Assembly (NCBI RefSeq): GCF_003443655.1
Contig: NZ_CP031941.1
Span: 677,501-741,500, forward strand
DNA: 64,000 bases
Source: Nostoc sphaeroides
Lineage (GTDB): Bacteria; Cyanobacteriota; Cyanobacteriia; Cyanobacteriales; Nostocaceae
Direction: 5' to 3'
In this document: positions 27,192 to 37,900 of the stretch, piece by piece
How positions within the stretch are numbered: the stretch's first letter is position 1
How the letters are laid out: every line of letters starts with the position of its first letter
Program-made: the position numbers and the translations under genes
The notes under the pieces: generated by a model
Seen by the model: only the letters and a program-made list of their open reading frames with translations
What the model was told of the DNA's origin: nothing
Database searches by the model: none

Positions 27192-27848
27192 ATGAAAGAA
27201 GAATTGATAGCCAGAGTTATACAGGTCTTGCGAATTAATATGAGTTGGATGACTTGGAATTTATTTCTGGCTTTTATACCTTTAGCTTTAAGTGTGTGGC
27301 TATTTCGCTTTAGACGTGGTGGCTCTTGGCTTTGGTGGCTAGGATTCTTAGTTTTCTATGCTTTCTTACCGAATGCACCATATTTGTTAACCGATGTAAT
27401 TCACTTGATAGATGATATCCGCACAATTCAATCAGTTTGGATGATTACTTTGGTACTCATTCCTTTGTATTTGTTAGTAATTATGGGTGGATTTGAAGCT
27501 TATGTCATATCGTTAATTAATTGGGGTTACTACTTACATCGTATTGGCAAAAGCGAATGGATTTGGCGCGTTGAGTTGATTACACATTTTCTGTGTGCTG
27601 TTGGTGTTTATTGGGGGCGATTTTTGCGTTTCAACAGTTGGGATTTTATTACTCAACCCGATGCCCTACTAACCAAAGGGGTAGAAGAAATTCTGGGAAA
27701 ACAGCCCCTAGTAATTATTGCTATCACCTTTGTAGTACTTGCTGGTTTGTACTGGATTATGAAACGAGTAACTTTAGGCCTTAGCCAACCAAATAGCAGA
27801 ATCGGCATAAACTCAGGACGCGCAAACTCTAACACGCCAAACATTTGA
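27192..27848 (+). CDS. DUF1361 integral membrane protein
   Basis: The 218-residue protein has about six hydrophobic segments. The stretch FLPNAPYLLTDVIHLIDD (about 57-74) is the hallmark of DUF1361, and GVYWGRFLRFNSWD (about 137-150) matches the second conserved block. The family has no established role. The gene is solitary. The ATG at 27192 is the first in frame; a short purine stretch precedes it. Confidence 0.85.
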   Translation: MKEELIARVIQVLRINMSWMTWNLFLAFIPLALSVWLFRFRRGGSWLWWLGFLVFYAFLPNAPYLLTDVIHLIDDIRTIQSVWMITLVLIPLYLLVIMGGFEAYVISLINWGYYLHRIGKSEWIWRVELITHFLCAVGVYWGRFLRFNSWDFITQPDALLTKGVEEILGKQPLVIIAITFVVLAGLYWIMKRVTLGLSQPNSRIGINSGRANSNTPNI

Positions 27849-28126
27849 TGCTTGTGGCGATTTTGGCTTTGAAATTTGGGGTTTTAATTAGTAATACCCT
27901 TGATGAATATTGCCTATCAAAAGAAAGATGCAACTAAACCCTCCTTCAGGTGAAATAAATTCAGAAAGAAACGGTTGAAGTTCAACCGCCACCATCAGAG
28001 AATAACGTCCTATCAGATAATTGAATATCGATGATCTGGTCTGATGTATTTAGTCACGTTGATAGGAGGGATATAATATGCAATTAATCTCTAAAGAGGA
28101 AATAAAGACATTAATGTTGAATGTGC

Positions 28127-28377
28127 TATGGCAATCCTATTTGATTTGTGAAAATTGCAAGCCGTAGATCCCCCAATACGCTTGGTGTTAGCGTCAAAAA
28201 TCTTAAACTGCGTAGGTTGGGTTGAGGAACAAAACCCAACATTTTCGAGGGTTTGTTGGGTAACACTAAAGTTCAACCCAACCTACGATTATCCTTAACC
28301 TAAGCGTATTGGTAGATCCCCGACTTCTCAAAGAAGTCGGGGATCTTGTTTCTTACGAATGATTCAGTATTGCTATA
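28127..28377. repeat. Nested MITE set (outer element)
   Basis: The outer ends read TATGGCAATCCTATTTGATT (from 28127) and, inverted, TATAGCAATACTGAATC (to 28377), members of the TA-flanked family at 16391 and 49622. Inside is the AGATCCCCGACTTCT hairpin, split by a second, complete element at 28173-28312. The remaining spacer from 27849 to 28682 holds a small CGGTTGAAGTTCAACCG dyad near 27976 and no gene. Confidence 0.75.
28173..28312. repeat. 140-bp MITE with 11-bp ends and 8-bp target duplication
   Basis: Perfect ends CCAATACGCTT / AAGCGTATTGG bound the element. It is flanked on both sides by TAGATCCC (28165-28172 and 28313-28320). Removing it rejoins the hairpin repeat seen intact at 15097. 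The centre (28211-28287) is itself a dyad, CGTAGGTTGGGTTGA and its inverse. Confidence 0.88.
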
Positions 28378-28682
28378 TGTACAACACCAACGATGATTAC
28401 TATTCGCTATTCAGGGCTACCTTTTTTGCTAGAAGCTTGGATAATTTTCTTGGTGCAATCTTTTGTTTTGTATAAAAGATTAAGTTTTGCATAACTTGAT
28501 GCACTTGTAATTTTTACTTTGGTATTGTACTTCTTGTACAACAAAACTCAGTATTACCAGAGCAGTAGCTGTTGGCTATGTCGCTGCCCTTTAGAGTAGA
28601 CCTAAACTCTTGAACAGAGCGTGATTACTACTGCTTACGGTTAAGTGTGCTTAATAAAAGCTCTACAAAACATCACAACATT

Positions 28683-29258
28683 ATGATGATGAAGAAAGTG
28701 AAAACAAAAATTAAAAACTTTTGTAAACTCGTTTCAGTTTTTACAGGTATCTTTATGCTTTCGCCAGCCTATGCAAGTGATTGGCTTCAATGTGCAAATC
28801 TAAGCCAGATCGATGTAAACAGTTGTGAGATTCTAAACTATCCAAGTACTAGTTACGAATATGCAATTTCTTATAACACAACTGAGCCATTACCAGTTGT
28901 TTGCAGTACCTGGAATGTAGGATTGAGGATCTATAACAAGCAACCGTATATGATTTTATCTGATAATCCACCGTTGGGCATGAGTTACGGAGGCTTTATT
29001 TTTTATAGAGGAACACAAGCCTCTGATGATGCCACAGCCACATGTCCTTCTGGGCAGTGGCGTCATAGATACTGGCGATTAGGTCAGAACAATGCAATTG
29101 AAACGAATTTCTACGGTGGTAACGGCTGCTATGGTGACCTTCCAATCTACTGTCGCGCACGCAGAGAAGCATCCACCAACAACATTTTGAACTTTCAACA
29201 AAAGAGATTAGCTCTGCTTGCTGACAGTAGTCTGCTAAAAAGTAGTTTCTACCTGTAA
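28683..29258 (+). CDS. Secreted protein of unknown function
   Basis: I do not recognise a family. From the ATG at 28683 the protein has a charged start (MMMKKVKTKIKN), a hydrophobic core and a probable cleavage site after SPAYA, so it should be exported. The mature domain has seven Cys, consistent with disulfides, and is rich in Tyr, Asn and Gly. An in-frame GTG at 28647 would only extend the charged N-terminus. The gene is single; the next gene is convergent. Confidence 0.6.
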   Translation: MMMKKVKTKIKNFCKLVSVFTGIFMLSPAYASDWLQCANLSQIDVNSCEILNYPSTSYEYAISYNTTEPLPVVCSTWNVGLRIYNKQPYMILSDNPPLGMSYGGFIFYRGTQASDDATATCPSGQWRHRYWRLGQNNAIETNFYGGNGCYGDLPIYCRARREASTNNILNFQQKRLALLADSSLLKSSFYL

Positions 29259-29293
29259 TCAGTCGTGCGATCGCCAAGAGTGAGACTTGCTAG

Positions 29294-31652
29294 CTATGAA
29301 GCTCCCTCTTTTAATTCACGTCGTGCTGCTGCTAAGATTATCCGTTGTTCAGCACGAGCGATCGCTTGATATGTTCGCTCGACTGCTTCCGGTTCAACGG
29401 AAATGGAAGTTATACCCCATTCCACTAACTTATCAATGATTTCTGGATAGATGGCTGGTGCTTGACCGCAGATTGAACAAGGAATACCGGCACTTTTAGC
29501 CATTTGGATCAGTTGTGCGATCGCACTCATAACTGCCGGATGACGTTCATTAAATACTTTTCCTAGCTGTCCTTGCTCTCGATCTACTCCGAGCAATAAT
29601 TGGGTCAAATCATTTGTACCAATAGAAATTCCGGCTGCACCTGCTTTGACATATTCTGGTAGTAAAAATAGGACGCTTGGCACTTCTGCCATCATCCACA
29701 ATTGAAATTGTGACACCTCTGTTAAAAGAGCTTGCTCAACTTTACGACGGCAAAAGACAAATTCTTCCACAGTCCGCACAAAAGGCAATAGTAGATTTAC
29801 ATTGTTGTAACCAGCTTGCTGGACACTCGCTAAAGCTTGCAATTCTAACTCAAAGACTGCGGGATTTCGTAAATAGCTGAAAGTACCACGTTCACCCAAC
29901 ATCGATTGTGTTGAAGATTGTAAATTATCACTCAATGATGGTAAATCTTGCGGCCAATCTAAAGAACGATAAAAAACTGGTCTTGGTGCAAAGGCACTGG
30001 CAAATTGCATAATCTGCTCAGACCATAGCTCTAACAATTCTGCTTGCCGTCCGCCTAAAATCCAACTATTAGGATGTTGCCCAGACAATATATTTAGTAC
30101 CATCAATTCTGAGCGCAACAATCCCACTCCATCCACAGGAAAGCTTTGCACTTGTTCTATTAAACTGGACTGACTCAAGTTAACCAGCAGTTGGGTAGCA
30201 ATCATAGGTAGATGAGAAGTAACAGGATGGGATGAGGAAATAGAGGGATGGAGAAGATTTTCTGCCACTTTCCTCTTCTCCATCTCTCCCGTCCCACTTT
30301 CCCCTTCTTCTTTAATCCGATAAACTTCTCCTCTGTCGCCATCGAGTAGCAGTCGTTCGCCAGTTTGGATTAAGCTTGTCGCAGATGTTGCGTTAACTAC
30401 TGCTGCGATACCTAATTCTCTGGCAAGAATTGCAGCGTGGCTGGTTAATCCGCCTTGTTCAGTAATAACACCACCAACTTGGTGCAGTAATGGTAACCAA
30501 TCAGGTGCGATCGCTGTTATTACTAAAATCACTCCCTTGGGTAATTGTTCGGGTTTGTGCTGCGGATTATTAATTACTAGGGCAGTCGCCACAACTCGTC
30601 CTCCTGCCGCCCCTATTCCCCTAATGAAGTGTCTGTGGTTAATTACAGATTGGGGATAACTAACTTGTGTGATGTAGAGTTTGCCAGATGTATTTTGCTC
30701 GGCAATAGTCCATTTAATGGTAAAGTTTTGACCCAGTTCACTTACTAGTTGAGTTCCTAAAGCAATTATTTGCTGTATGTATTCTTCTTGTAGAGCGTAT
30801 TGTTTTTGTTGGGCTTCCTGAATTAGGTAGGTATTTAGACAAGTGTGATCTGGTGTTAGGGCTGACTTGGGCGCGGGTTGCGAAAAAGCTTTAGGTGCTG
30901 CATCATCCACACCATAAGCGAGCATTTTATTGCCCAACTGTTGCTCAAGCACAACCCCAGTTGCTTGTTGAATGTAGTAAACATCTGGCTGGACTTCGCC
31001 AAGAGCGATTCGCAATTCCTAATCCCCAAGTAGCTTCAATTTCCCATCCAGAGGAGTTGGCACTTAGCAAGCCACTGGCGATCGCATTCTCAACAGGTTG
31101 AACCAAAACCGCTAAACTGATTTGTTGCAGGTTAATTCCTGCCCGTTGCCAATATAGGAGACTTCTAGCACGAAATATCTGGCTCCAGGTACGCTTGAGG
31201 GCAAAAGCGATCGCTTCTGGTTCGCACTGGCAAAACACCGACTCTAGCAAACCAGATATATTCTTCATCCCTAAAGTAGCATTTGATACTGCTAAGGTAG
31301 GTCGAAGAATCAAACAGCCAGTTTGCCATTCTCTAGCTGCTTGGAAAATTGTATTCACCCAATCCTGTGGCACAGTCGCAGTGAGAATTTCTTGACGCAA
31401 GCGACCTGCTACCTGCTGAAGTTGACGCCAATTAGCTACATCTAGGTGTAACGAAGAATGGGGTAAGTCAGCCACTAATGACTCTGAACTATTGAGATTT
31501 TCGAGAAATTGTCGTAAAACCTCTGCCGAAACGACAAAACCAGGCACCACCGGATAGCCACGCTGGATAATTTTGCTCAAGTAAAACGCTTTGTCGCCTA
31601 CTTTGGCGCGGTCTTGTAGTTTAATTTGGTCTAGCCAGTAGAGTTTGTCCAC
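29294..31652 (-). pseudogene. PEP synthase/PPDK-like gene broken by one extra base in a HIP1 site
   Basis: Two overlapping frames make one PEP-synthase-like protein. The first (30945-31652) starts MDKLYWLDQIKLQDRAKVGD and covers the PPDK N-terminal domain to WGLGI. The second (29294 to ~31015) continues with ALGEVQPDVYYIQ, the swivelling domain GGLTSHAAILARELGIAAVV and the C-terminal barrel ending CSICGQAP. At 31005-31013 the plus strand reads GCGATTCGC. Removing one T gives GCGATCGC and a single frame of 785 residues, near normal PpsA length. The N-domain departs from canonical ATP-grasp motifs. It may be a true mutation or a sequencing error. Confidence 0.85.
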
Positions 31653-32073
31653 TCAATTTGTTAGTTGTCAGTTATCTATTTGTAGCCATAGCCATTTCCT
31701 TCTGGTGGGTTATCAACCGTAAATCCACTGGCTTCCTACTAAAGGAAGAGTTTCCAGGATTTACGTTTAATTTGCCGACCTTATGAGGGCTGTAGCCCTC
31801 TCTTCGAGACGCTGCGCGAACACTACGAACTAATCTCAATATTTTTTACATTACTTAATCTAGTTTGATTTATTCTCACCGACTTACTTATTGCTGTAGT
31901 TCGACTCCTTTGTAAATCAAATATTTTCTTTCAATTAGCCTCTCTTCCGTAAAATCGGGGGTTTAGTAGTCGTTTGATCGAGTTGTAGATGGCGGTATCA
32001 TATTTAATTATTGAGTGTATGGGTTAAATCTAGCAATTTAAGGTGGAATTTTATAGTTCACTCATTTTAAATA

Positions 32074-32166
32074 TAGGACTTACGCAAGAGTTATGGAATA
32101 ACGAACCGCAGAGGCACGGAGGACACAGAGAAATCAGAGTTTGAGAGATATTTTGCGGAAGTCCTA
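32074..32166. repeat. 93-bp MITE with TAGGACTTACGCAA ends
   Basis: Imperfect inverted ends TAGGACTTACGCAA and TTGCGGAAGTCCTA (one mismatch) bound a body containing the common GAACCGCAGAGGCACGGAGG repeat. It is related to the element at 8778-8957. Confidence 0.75.
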
Positions 32167-32398
32167 AAATAGTTAAAAACCTATTTAATAAACTTAAAAT
32201 TTATTTTTGACCAAAATAATATTTGATTGGTAAATAATCCTAACAAGCTAAGATATTAAATTGCATCTAAAAAATATTCTCGAATTGATAGAATCAAAAT
32301 ATGATATAGGCTATTAAATTGCACTCATTTAATTAGACTCCATCAATAAAAGATTAAAATATTTTTGCACTATTTTTGTAAAAATCTTACTAATTAAC

Positions 32399-32508
32399 CT
32401 AGTGTCTGTTTCATTAATTTTGCTGGGTTGTAGAGACGCGAAATTTCGCGTCTTTACAGGGTTTTGGTAACAAACTAATCAATCAGAATTAATGAGACAG
32501 AGCACTAG
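32399..32508. repeat. 110-bp MITE with CTAGTG...CACTAG ends
   Basis: The left end CTAGTGTCTGTTTCATTAAT and the inverted right end CTAGTGCTCTGTCTCATTAA match with small differences. A GTAGAGACGCGAAATTTCGC dyad sits in the centre. The surrounding spacer 31653-32637 is AT-rich, carries a short CTTCGAGACGCTGCGCG repeat near 31805 and shows no gene. Confidence 0.8.
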
Positions 32509-32637
32509 TAGCTGTGGCGAAAGTTTGCCTACCTTTAACAATGAGATTTTGCCCCAACTTTTGTTAATTTATATATATATTACCTAGATTTATGCCATGT
32601 TGTATTAGTATATAAAACTCTCTACCCAGACTAAGCA

Positions 32638-33096
32638 TTGCCAAACACTTACTACCTTGCAACGAATGATTGGCTAAATATCAGTTTCCGGCTGTGCCTT
32701 GCATTGTTTATTGGAGCAATTATCGGCTTAGAACGCCAAATTAGGCGTAAACCAGCCGGTTTAAGAACTCACATGCTAGTGAGTTTCGGTTCAGCCGTGT
32801 TTACTCTCATAATTATGCAAACAGATGGATCACAGTCCAGTCGTGATGCACTTAGCCGCGTAATTCAGGGGATTGCAGCCGGTGTAGGGTTTCTCGGTGC
32901 TGGAGAAATTGTCCGCCAATCTTCTCAAGAATCACAGCGACTTGAAATTCACGGATTGACATCAGCAGCAGCTATTTGGGTTTCGGCTGCTTTGGGAATT
33001 GCTGCTGGCTGTGGTTTGTGGCAGTTAGGATTAATCGCTGCTTTGCTGACTTTTTTGGTTCTCACCGTTTTTAAAAGGTTAGAAAAACGTGATTAG
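32638..33096 (+). CDS. MgtC/SapB family membrane protein
   Basis: MgtC-type proteins are small inner-membrane proteins linked to Mg2+ homeostasis and ATPase control. The family core is visible: CLALFIGAIIGLERQIRRKPAG (hydrophobic helix plus basic motif), LRTHMLVSFGSA, and GVGFLGAG. Four to five hydrophobic segments fit 152 residues; the C-terminal soluble domain of true MgtC is absent, as in the SapB type. The start is a TTG at 32638, and I could not find a better one upstream. Confidence 0.85.
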   Translation: MPNTYYLATNDWLNISFRLCLALFIGAIIGLERQIRRKPAGLRTHMLVSFGSAVFTLIIMQTDGSQSSRDALSRVIQGIAAGVGFLGAGEIVRQSSQESQRLEIHGLTSAAAIWVSAALGIAAGCGLWQLGLIAALLTFLVLTVFKRLEKRD

Positions 33097-33151
33097 TTAT
33101 TAGTTAATGATCTATAAAACTCCGATTTTATTTTTGATAAGTCACAAACGA

Positions 33152-34274
33152 CTAATTTGGGATTATTTCTCCTGCTTTCACAAAAAGAATTTGGGAGGAC
33201 TTCAGCCACTGAGAATCAAAAGAACCCAAGTGAGTAGTAGTAATTAAAGTCTGAAAGCGGTCTTGAATAGCATCGAGTAATTGATTTTGGCGGGATAAAT
33301 CTAGTTCGGCAAGAACATCATCCAGTAATAGCAATGGTGGCTCTTTAACGACTTCTTCAATTAATTGTAATTCTGCTAATTTTAAGGCTAGAACCAGCGT
33401 TCGTTGTTGACCTTGAGAACCATATTGACGAGCGGGTGTCTGGTTAATAGTTAATTCTATTTCGTCTCGATGGGGGCCAACAAGAGTAGTGCCTTGGTGC
33501 ATTTCGGCGATCGCTCGTTGCTGGATTTTTGCTAAAAAAGCTTGCTGCACTTCTTCTGGACGGTTATCCTCTAAAGGAATATTCGGCAGGTACTTGATTT
33601 GGAGAGCTTCTGTACTGCCGCTAATACTGGCGTGCCAAGCACTAGCAATGGGAGCTAATCTTTGGATGGCGCGAATCGCGTCGTCTAATTACCCTGGTTC
33701 CTGTAGTAGCTAACTGTGCATCCCACACCGCCAATTCTGAGTGTAGAGATGTTGCATCTAACGTTTCTACATGGCGTTTTAAAAAGGCATTGCGCTGGCG
33801 TAACACATGGTTATATTGCTGCAAAATGTGAGCATAAACCGGTTCGAGTTGAATTAACAGTGTATCTAACCAGTTGCGGCGACCTTCCGGGCCGCTGCGT
33901 ACTAGTTCTAAATCCAAACTAGAAAATTGGACTGCATTGAGAACGCCGAGAAAATCCATTTGACGGCGGATAGATTCACCATTGAGAGCAACGCTACGGC
34001 GACCATTGCGGCGGAGGGTTAAAGTCAGGTCACTAACGCCTGTTTGTCGCTCAAGGGTGGCATTAATTTGGGCTATGTCTTGCCCTTCTTGAACCAAATC
34101 GCGATCGCGGGTCATTCGGTGCGATCGCAATGTCGCCAGCAACTCCACCGCCTCCAACAAATTTGACTTTCCCTGAGCATTATTACCTACCAAAATTGTT
34201 TTCGCAGCAGTAAACTCAACCTTTTGGTCTTGATAATTGCGAAATTGTCGGAGGCTTAGAGTTTTGAGGTACAT
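33152..34274 (-). pseudogene. recF: recF broken by one extra base in a HIP1 site
   Basis: RecF loads RecA at gaps through the RecFOR pathway. The N-terminal frame (33642-34274) starts MYLKTLSLRQFRNYQDQ and has Walker A VGNNAQGKSN. It reads correctly to GTRVIRRRD, then goes out of frame. The correct sequence continues in another frame ([18 protein letters not shown], then GPHRD, the GSQGQQRT signature and [12 protein letters not shown]alker B). At 33671-33679 the plus strand reads GCGAATCGC; dropping one A gives GCGATCGC and a single 373-residue protein, full RecF length. Real inactivation or a sequencing error are both possible. Confidence 0.9.
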
Positions 34275-34275
34275 A

Positions 34276-34403
34276 ACGAAAAGTTAGGAGTGAGGAGTGA
34301 GGAGTGAGGAGTGAGGAGTTAGGAATTTTAAGTTTTGAATGCAAAATTTTCTTAAACTCATAACTCATAACTCATAACTCATAACTTCTAACTCCTAACT
34401 CCC
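34276..34403. repeat. Heptamer repeat arrays between recF and the P-type ATPase
   Basis: GGAGTGA units (plus strand, about 34283-34322) and CATAACT/CTAACTC units (about 34357-34400) form two arrays of opposite base composition. Transcribed together they could pair into a long hairpin between the two genes. Confidence 0.8.
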
Positions 34404-34417
34404 AACTCCTCACTTTT

Positions 34418-37288
34418 TCAGACAGCCTTTTTGCCCATAATCCGCAGAAATATCTTCTCCGCTTCAATCCAGACAAACATTAAGGCACTGAAGCCAATAC
34501 AAACCCCCAACTCTTGCATATTCAGGTAGTGAGTACCAAAGAAATCTCGCAGGGGTGGGACGTAAACTAGCATCAACTGCAAAATCGTGGTGACGACAAC
34601 AGCCGCTAGTACAAATATATTGGAGAAGGGATTCATCTCAATGGCCAGCCGGTTGTTAGAGCGAATGGCGATCGCATGTCCCATTTGGGCGAGACACAAG
34701 GTAGTAAATACCATTGTCTTCCAAGCATCCCGATTTCCCTGATACTCAGGGGCATGGGTATGTTGATAAGCCCACCACATTAAGGCAATGCTGATAATGG
34801 CAAAAATGATCCCAATGCGAATCATGTAAGAACCCAATCCCCTAGCGAAAATACTTTCGCGGGGACTAAAAGGCGGACGTTGCATCACATCCGGTTCTGG
34901 AGGTTCCACAGCTAATGCTAAAGCTGGTAAACCGTCTGTTACCAAGTTCATCCACAAAATTTGTAAGGGAGTAAGGGGAACGCCTCCCAAACCAATTAGG
35001 GGTGCGGCTGCAATGGTGAGAACTTCGCCAATGTTACTGCCCAAGATGTATTTAATAAAGCGGCGAATATTGGTGTAAACAACTCTACCTTCCTTGGTGG
35101 CGCTGACAATGGTGGCGAAGTTGTCATCAAGTAATACCATATCGCTGGCTTCTTTACTTACATCAGTGCCAGTAATGCCCATCGCAATACCGATGTCAGC
35201 TTGTTTGAGGGCTGGGGCATCGTTAACACCATCACCTGTCATCGCCACAAATCGACCCCGGCGTTGCAGTGCTTGGACAATTCGCAGTTTGTGTTCTGGG
35301 GAAACTCTGGCATAAATGCTCACCAGGTCAACGTTTTGCTCCAATTCCTCGTCACTCATCCGTTGCAATTCTTGACCTGTGAGGACGCGATCGCCTTCTT
35401 GGGCAATTCCCAAATCGGTAGCGATCGCTCGTGCTGTTAATTGGTGGTCACCAGTAATCATCACTGGGCGAATGCCTGCTTCTCGACACTCTTGCACAGC
35501 TGCCCTGACTTCTGGACGTGGGGCATCTAACATTCCCACTAATCCCAACCATACCAAGCCTTGCTCGGATGTTTCGTCTGAACCTTCTGGTGGGATTTCG
35601 GCGAGGGGTTTGTAGGCAAAACCTAGCACCCGCAAACCTTTACTCGCCATTTTGTCATTTTCTGCCAGAATTTTCTGGCGTTGATCTTCGGTTAAAGTAC
35701 CCGTGTCATTACCCAAATGAATCTGAGTGCAACGTGCCAAGGTTAACTCTGGAGAACCTTTGGTAAACATTAAGTAAGGTTCAGATTGGATAAAACTAGC
35801 GATCGCTGGGTCAATGCCTCTCGAAGATGCGTCACCTGTAGCGACTCCCTCCACCTGAGAAATTACGCTCATCCGCTTCCGTTCTGAGGAAAAGGGAAAC
35901 TCCCTAACTCTGGGTAATTTACTGTTCCACTGGTCTTTTTCAATTCCAGCTTTTCCCGCCAGTGTTAACAATGCTCCCTCTGTGGGATCTCCCAAAATCG
36001 CCCATTCACCTTGTTCTTTTTGCAACACTGAATCATTACAAATAGCACAGGCGACTGACAACGCTGAGATTTCTGGAGAGTTTTCTAGAGAAATTTTTTG
36101 ACCATCTAGCTGAAAGTCTCCTGTGGGAGTGTAACCTTCGCCAATGACGCGAAAAGTTTTGTTATTGGTGAAAACCGATTGCACCACCATTTTATTTTGC
36201 GTCAGCGTACCGGTTTTATCAGAACAGATGGTAGTTACAGAACCCAATGTTTCCACTGCGGGGAGTTTGCGAATCAAGGCATTTTGGCGCACCATTCGCT
36301 GGGTTCCCAGCGCTAGAGTCACGGTAATTACAGCAGGTAAACCTTCTGGCACTACAGCAACCGCCATACTCAAGGAAACTTCCAAGAGTTCTTGGATATT
36401 GCTAAAACCTCTTGCCTGGATCACACCACCGATAACAACGATCGCCACAAGAATCAAGGAACCCGTAACTAGGACATTACCCAGTTGAGTCATCCGTTGC
36501 TGTAACGGTGTCGGTTCACTTTCCACCGACTGCAACATGGTGGCAATTTTGCCGAGTTCTGTAGTCATGCCGGTGTTAGTCACCAGAACCTTACCGCGTC
36601 CTTGGACGACTTCGGTTCCTTGAAACACGACATTTAGGCGATCGCCTAATGATGTTTCCTCCGGCAATTTTAGTGATGCCTGTTTATTCACGGCTTCGGC
36701 TTCACCAGTCAATGCCGACTCACGCACTTGTAAATTAGACTGTTCTATCAAACGTCCATCTGCGGCTATCTGCATCCCAGCTTCCAGCAGCATTACATCC
36801 CCTGGAACTAGTTCCTTAGCTGCTATCTCCACCAGTCTAGCGGCGCGGATGACTCGCACTAAGGGAGAGGTCATTTTTTTCAAAGCAGCCAAGGCTTTTT
36901 CGGCACGGCTTTCTTGGACGTAGCCGAGTATGCCATTGAGGATGACAATTGCTAAAATCGCGATTGTATCTTTAAAGGGCACTTCACCGGGCTTCAAGCT
37001 GCCCGATCGCAAAGCCACCAGGTCTAAAATCCCAGAAATCAGAGCCACGCCAATCAGCATCAACAACATAATGTTCTTGAACTGATCCAGCAGGATTTCC
37101 CAACTACTACGCCCAGCAGTTTCTTCAAGTTCGTTGGGGCCGTACTTTTGCAACCTCTGTTGAATTTCTTGGGGTGTTAAGCCACTGTCTGCATTACTAT
37201 CGAGCAGGTCTAGCGCTTTATCAATTTCTAAACTATGCCAAACGGCGGCACCTTCAGGCAGAGAATTAGCAGACATCGTGTACGTCAC
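34418..37288 (-). CDS. Ca2+-type P-type ATPase (P2A family)
   Basis: This is a cation pump, most like calcium ATPases. It has the N-terminal cation-ATPase domain ([18 protein letters not shown]), the actuator TGE loop (about 194-196), transmembrane PEGLPAV (about 314-320) with the ion-binding Glu, the phosphorylation site DKTGTLT with Asp357, [12 protein letters not shown], and six C-terminal spans. At 956 residues it is complete. [19 protein letters not shown] and [12 protein letters not shown] are typical of P2A/P2-like pumps. Substrate specificity is inferred. It is a single gene with repeat arrays on its 3' side. Confidence 0.92.
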   Translation of the reverse strand: MTYTMSANSLPEGAAVWHSLEIDKALDLLDSNADSGLTPQEIQQRLQKYGPNELEETAGRSSWEILLDQFKNIMLLMLIGVALISGILDLVALRSGSLKPGEVPFKDTIAILAIVILNGILGYVQESRAEKALAALKKMTSPLVRVIRAARLVEIAAKELVPGDVMLLEAGMQIAADGRLIEQSNLQVRESALTGEAEAVNKQASLKLPEETSLGDRLNVVFQGTEVVQGRGKVLVTNTGMTTELGKIATMLQSVESEPTPLQQRMTQLGNVLVTGSLILVAIVVIGGVIQARGFSNIQELLEVSLSMAVAVVPEGLPAVITVTLALGTQRMVRQNALIRKLPAVETLGSVTTICSDKTGTLTQNKMVVQSVFTNNKTFRVIGEGYTPTGDFQLDGQKISLENSPEISALSVACAICNDSVLQKEQGEWAILGDPTEGALLTLAGKAGIEKDQWNSKLPRVREFPFSSERKRMSVISQVEGVATGDASSRGIDPAIASFIQSEPYLMFTKGSPELTLARCTQIHLGNDTGTLTEDQRQKILAENDKMASKGLRVLGFAYKPLAEIPPEGSDETSEQGLVWLGLVGMLDAPRPEVRAAVQECREAGIRPVMITGDHQLTARAIATDLGIAQEGDRVLTGQELQRMSDEELEQNVDLVSIYARVSPEHKLRIVQALQRRGRFVAMTGDGVNDAPALKQADIGIAMGITGTDVSKEASDMVLLDDNFATIVSATKEGRVVYTNIRRFIKYILGSNIGEVLTIAAAPLIGLGGVPLTPLQILWMNLVTDGLPALALAVEPPEPDVMQRPPFSPRESIFARGLGSYMIRIGIIFAIISIALMWWAYQHTHAPEYQGNRDAWKTMVFTTLCLAQMGHAIAIRSNNRLAIEMNPFSNIFVLAAVVVTTILQLMLVYVPPLRDFFGTHYLNMQELGVCIGFSALMFVWIEAEKIFLRIMGKKAV

Positions 37289-37864
37289 AGGAAATGTTTA
37301 CAAAATTCGATCATAATTTAGTGATGGCAGGAATTCCATCTTCTAAAGTTACATTCAGGCGATCGCCCAGTTGCATGAGTGTATCTGTAATTCTTAACAT
37401 TTGTAAATTTATTTTTTTTCAGATAGTGTTATCTCTCACGAAAGAGTTTTTCGGAACAGATTTTACCGATAATTATGAGTACTGACAATTCAGTTATGTG
37501 GAAAAGTTAACCATTGACCTAACCCCCTAACCCCCAACTCGTCGCGGGAAGGGGGAAAGTTCAAAGTCTCTCTCCTTAAAGGATGAGAGAAATAGAAGTG
37601 AGGTTTTCCAGATGACCTGAATTGTCATAATTATGAGTAATAGAGCTTTTAAGCTTAGTTACAGAGCATCTGCGACAATTAATTTTAGGCTGCCATTGCT
37701 TTAATTTACATCTAGTCACTAGCCGAAATGCATGGCACGATTGCATTTTATTTTGAATTTTGTCCAAAGTTGAGCCAGTCGCTTGCGTATTTCCCCGCTC
37801 AAGTGAACTGGCGTGCCAGTAGGATTACCCGAACTAGGAAACTTTTCAAGGCAAATTTTGAATT
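37289..37864. other. 576-bp intergenic region
   Basis: Divergent promoters of the P-type ATPase and the transglutaminase-like gene must lie here. An ATG frame at about 37294-37485 has no recognisable product. No strong repeat seen. Confidence 0.4.
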
Positions 37865-37900
37865 TTGAATTGCTTAGGCGTGCTAAACCATTCAATAAAT

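Noticed and set aside
35094..36488. Several plus-strand frames within 35-36.5 kb
   Set aside because: They are antisense shadows of the P-type ATPase gene, which has all catalytic motifs.
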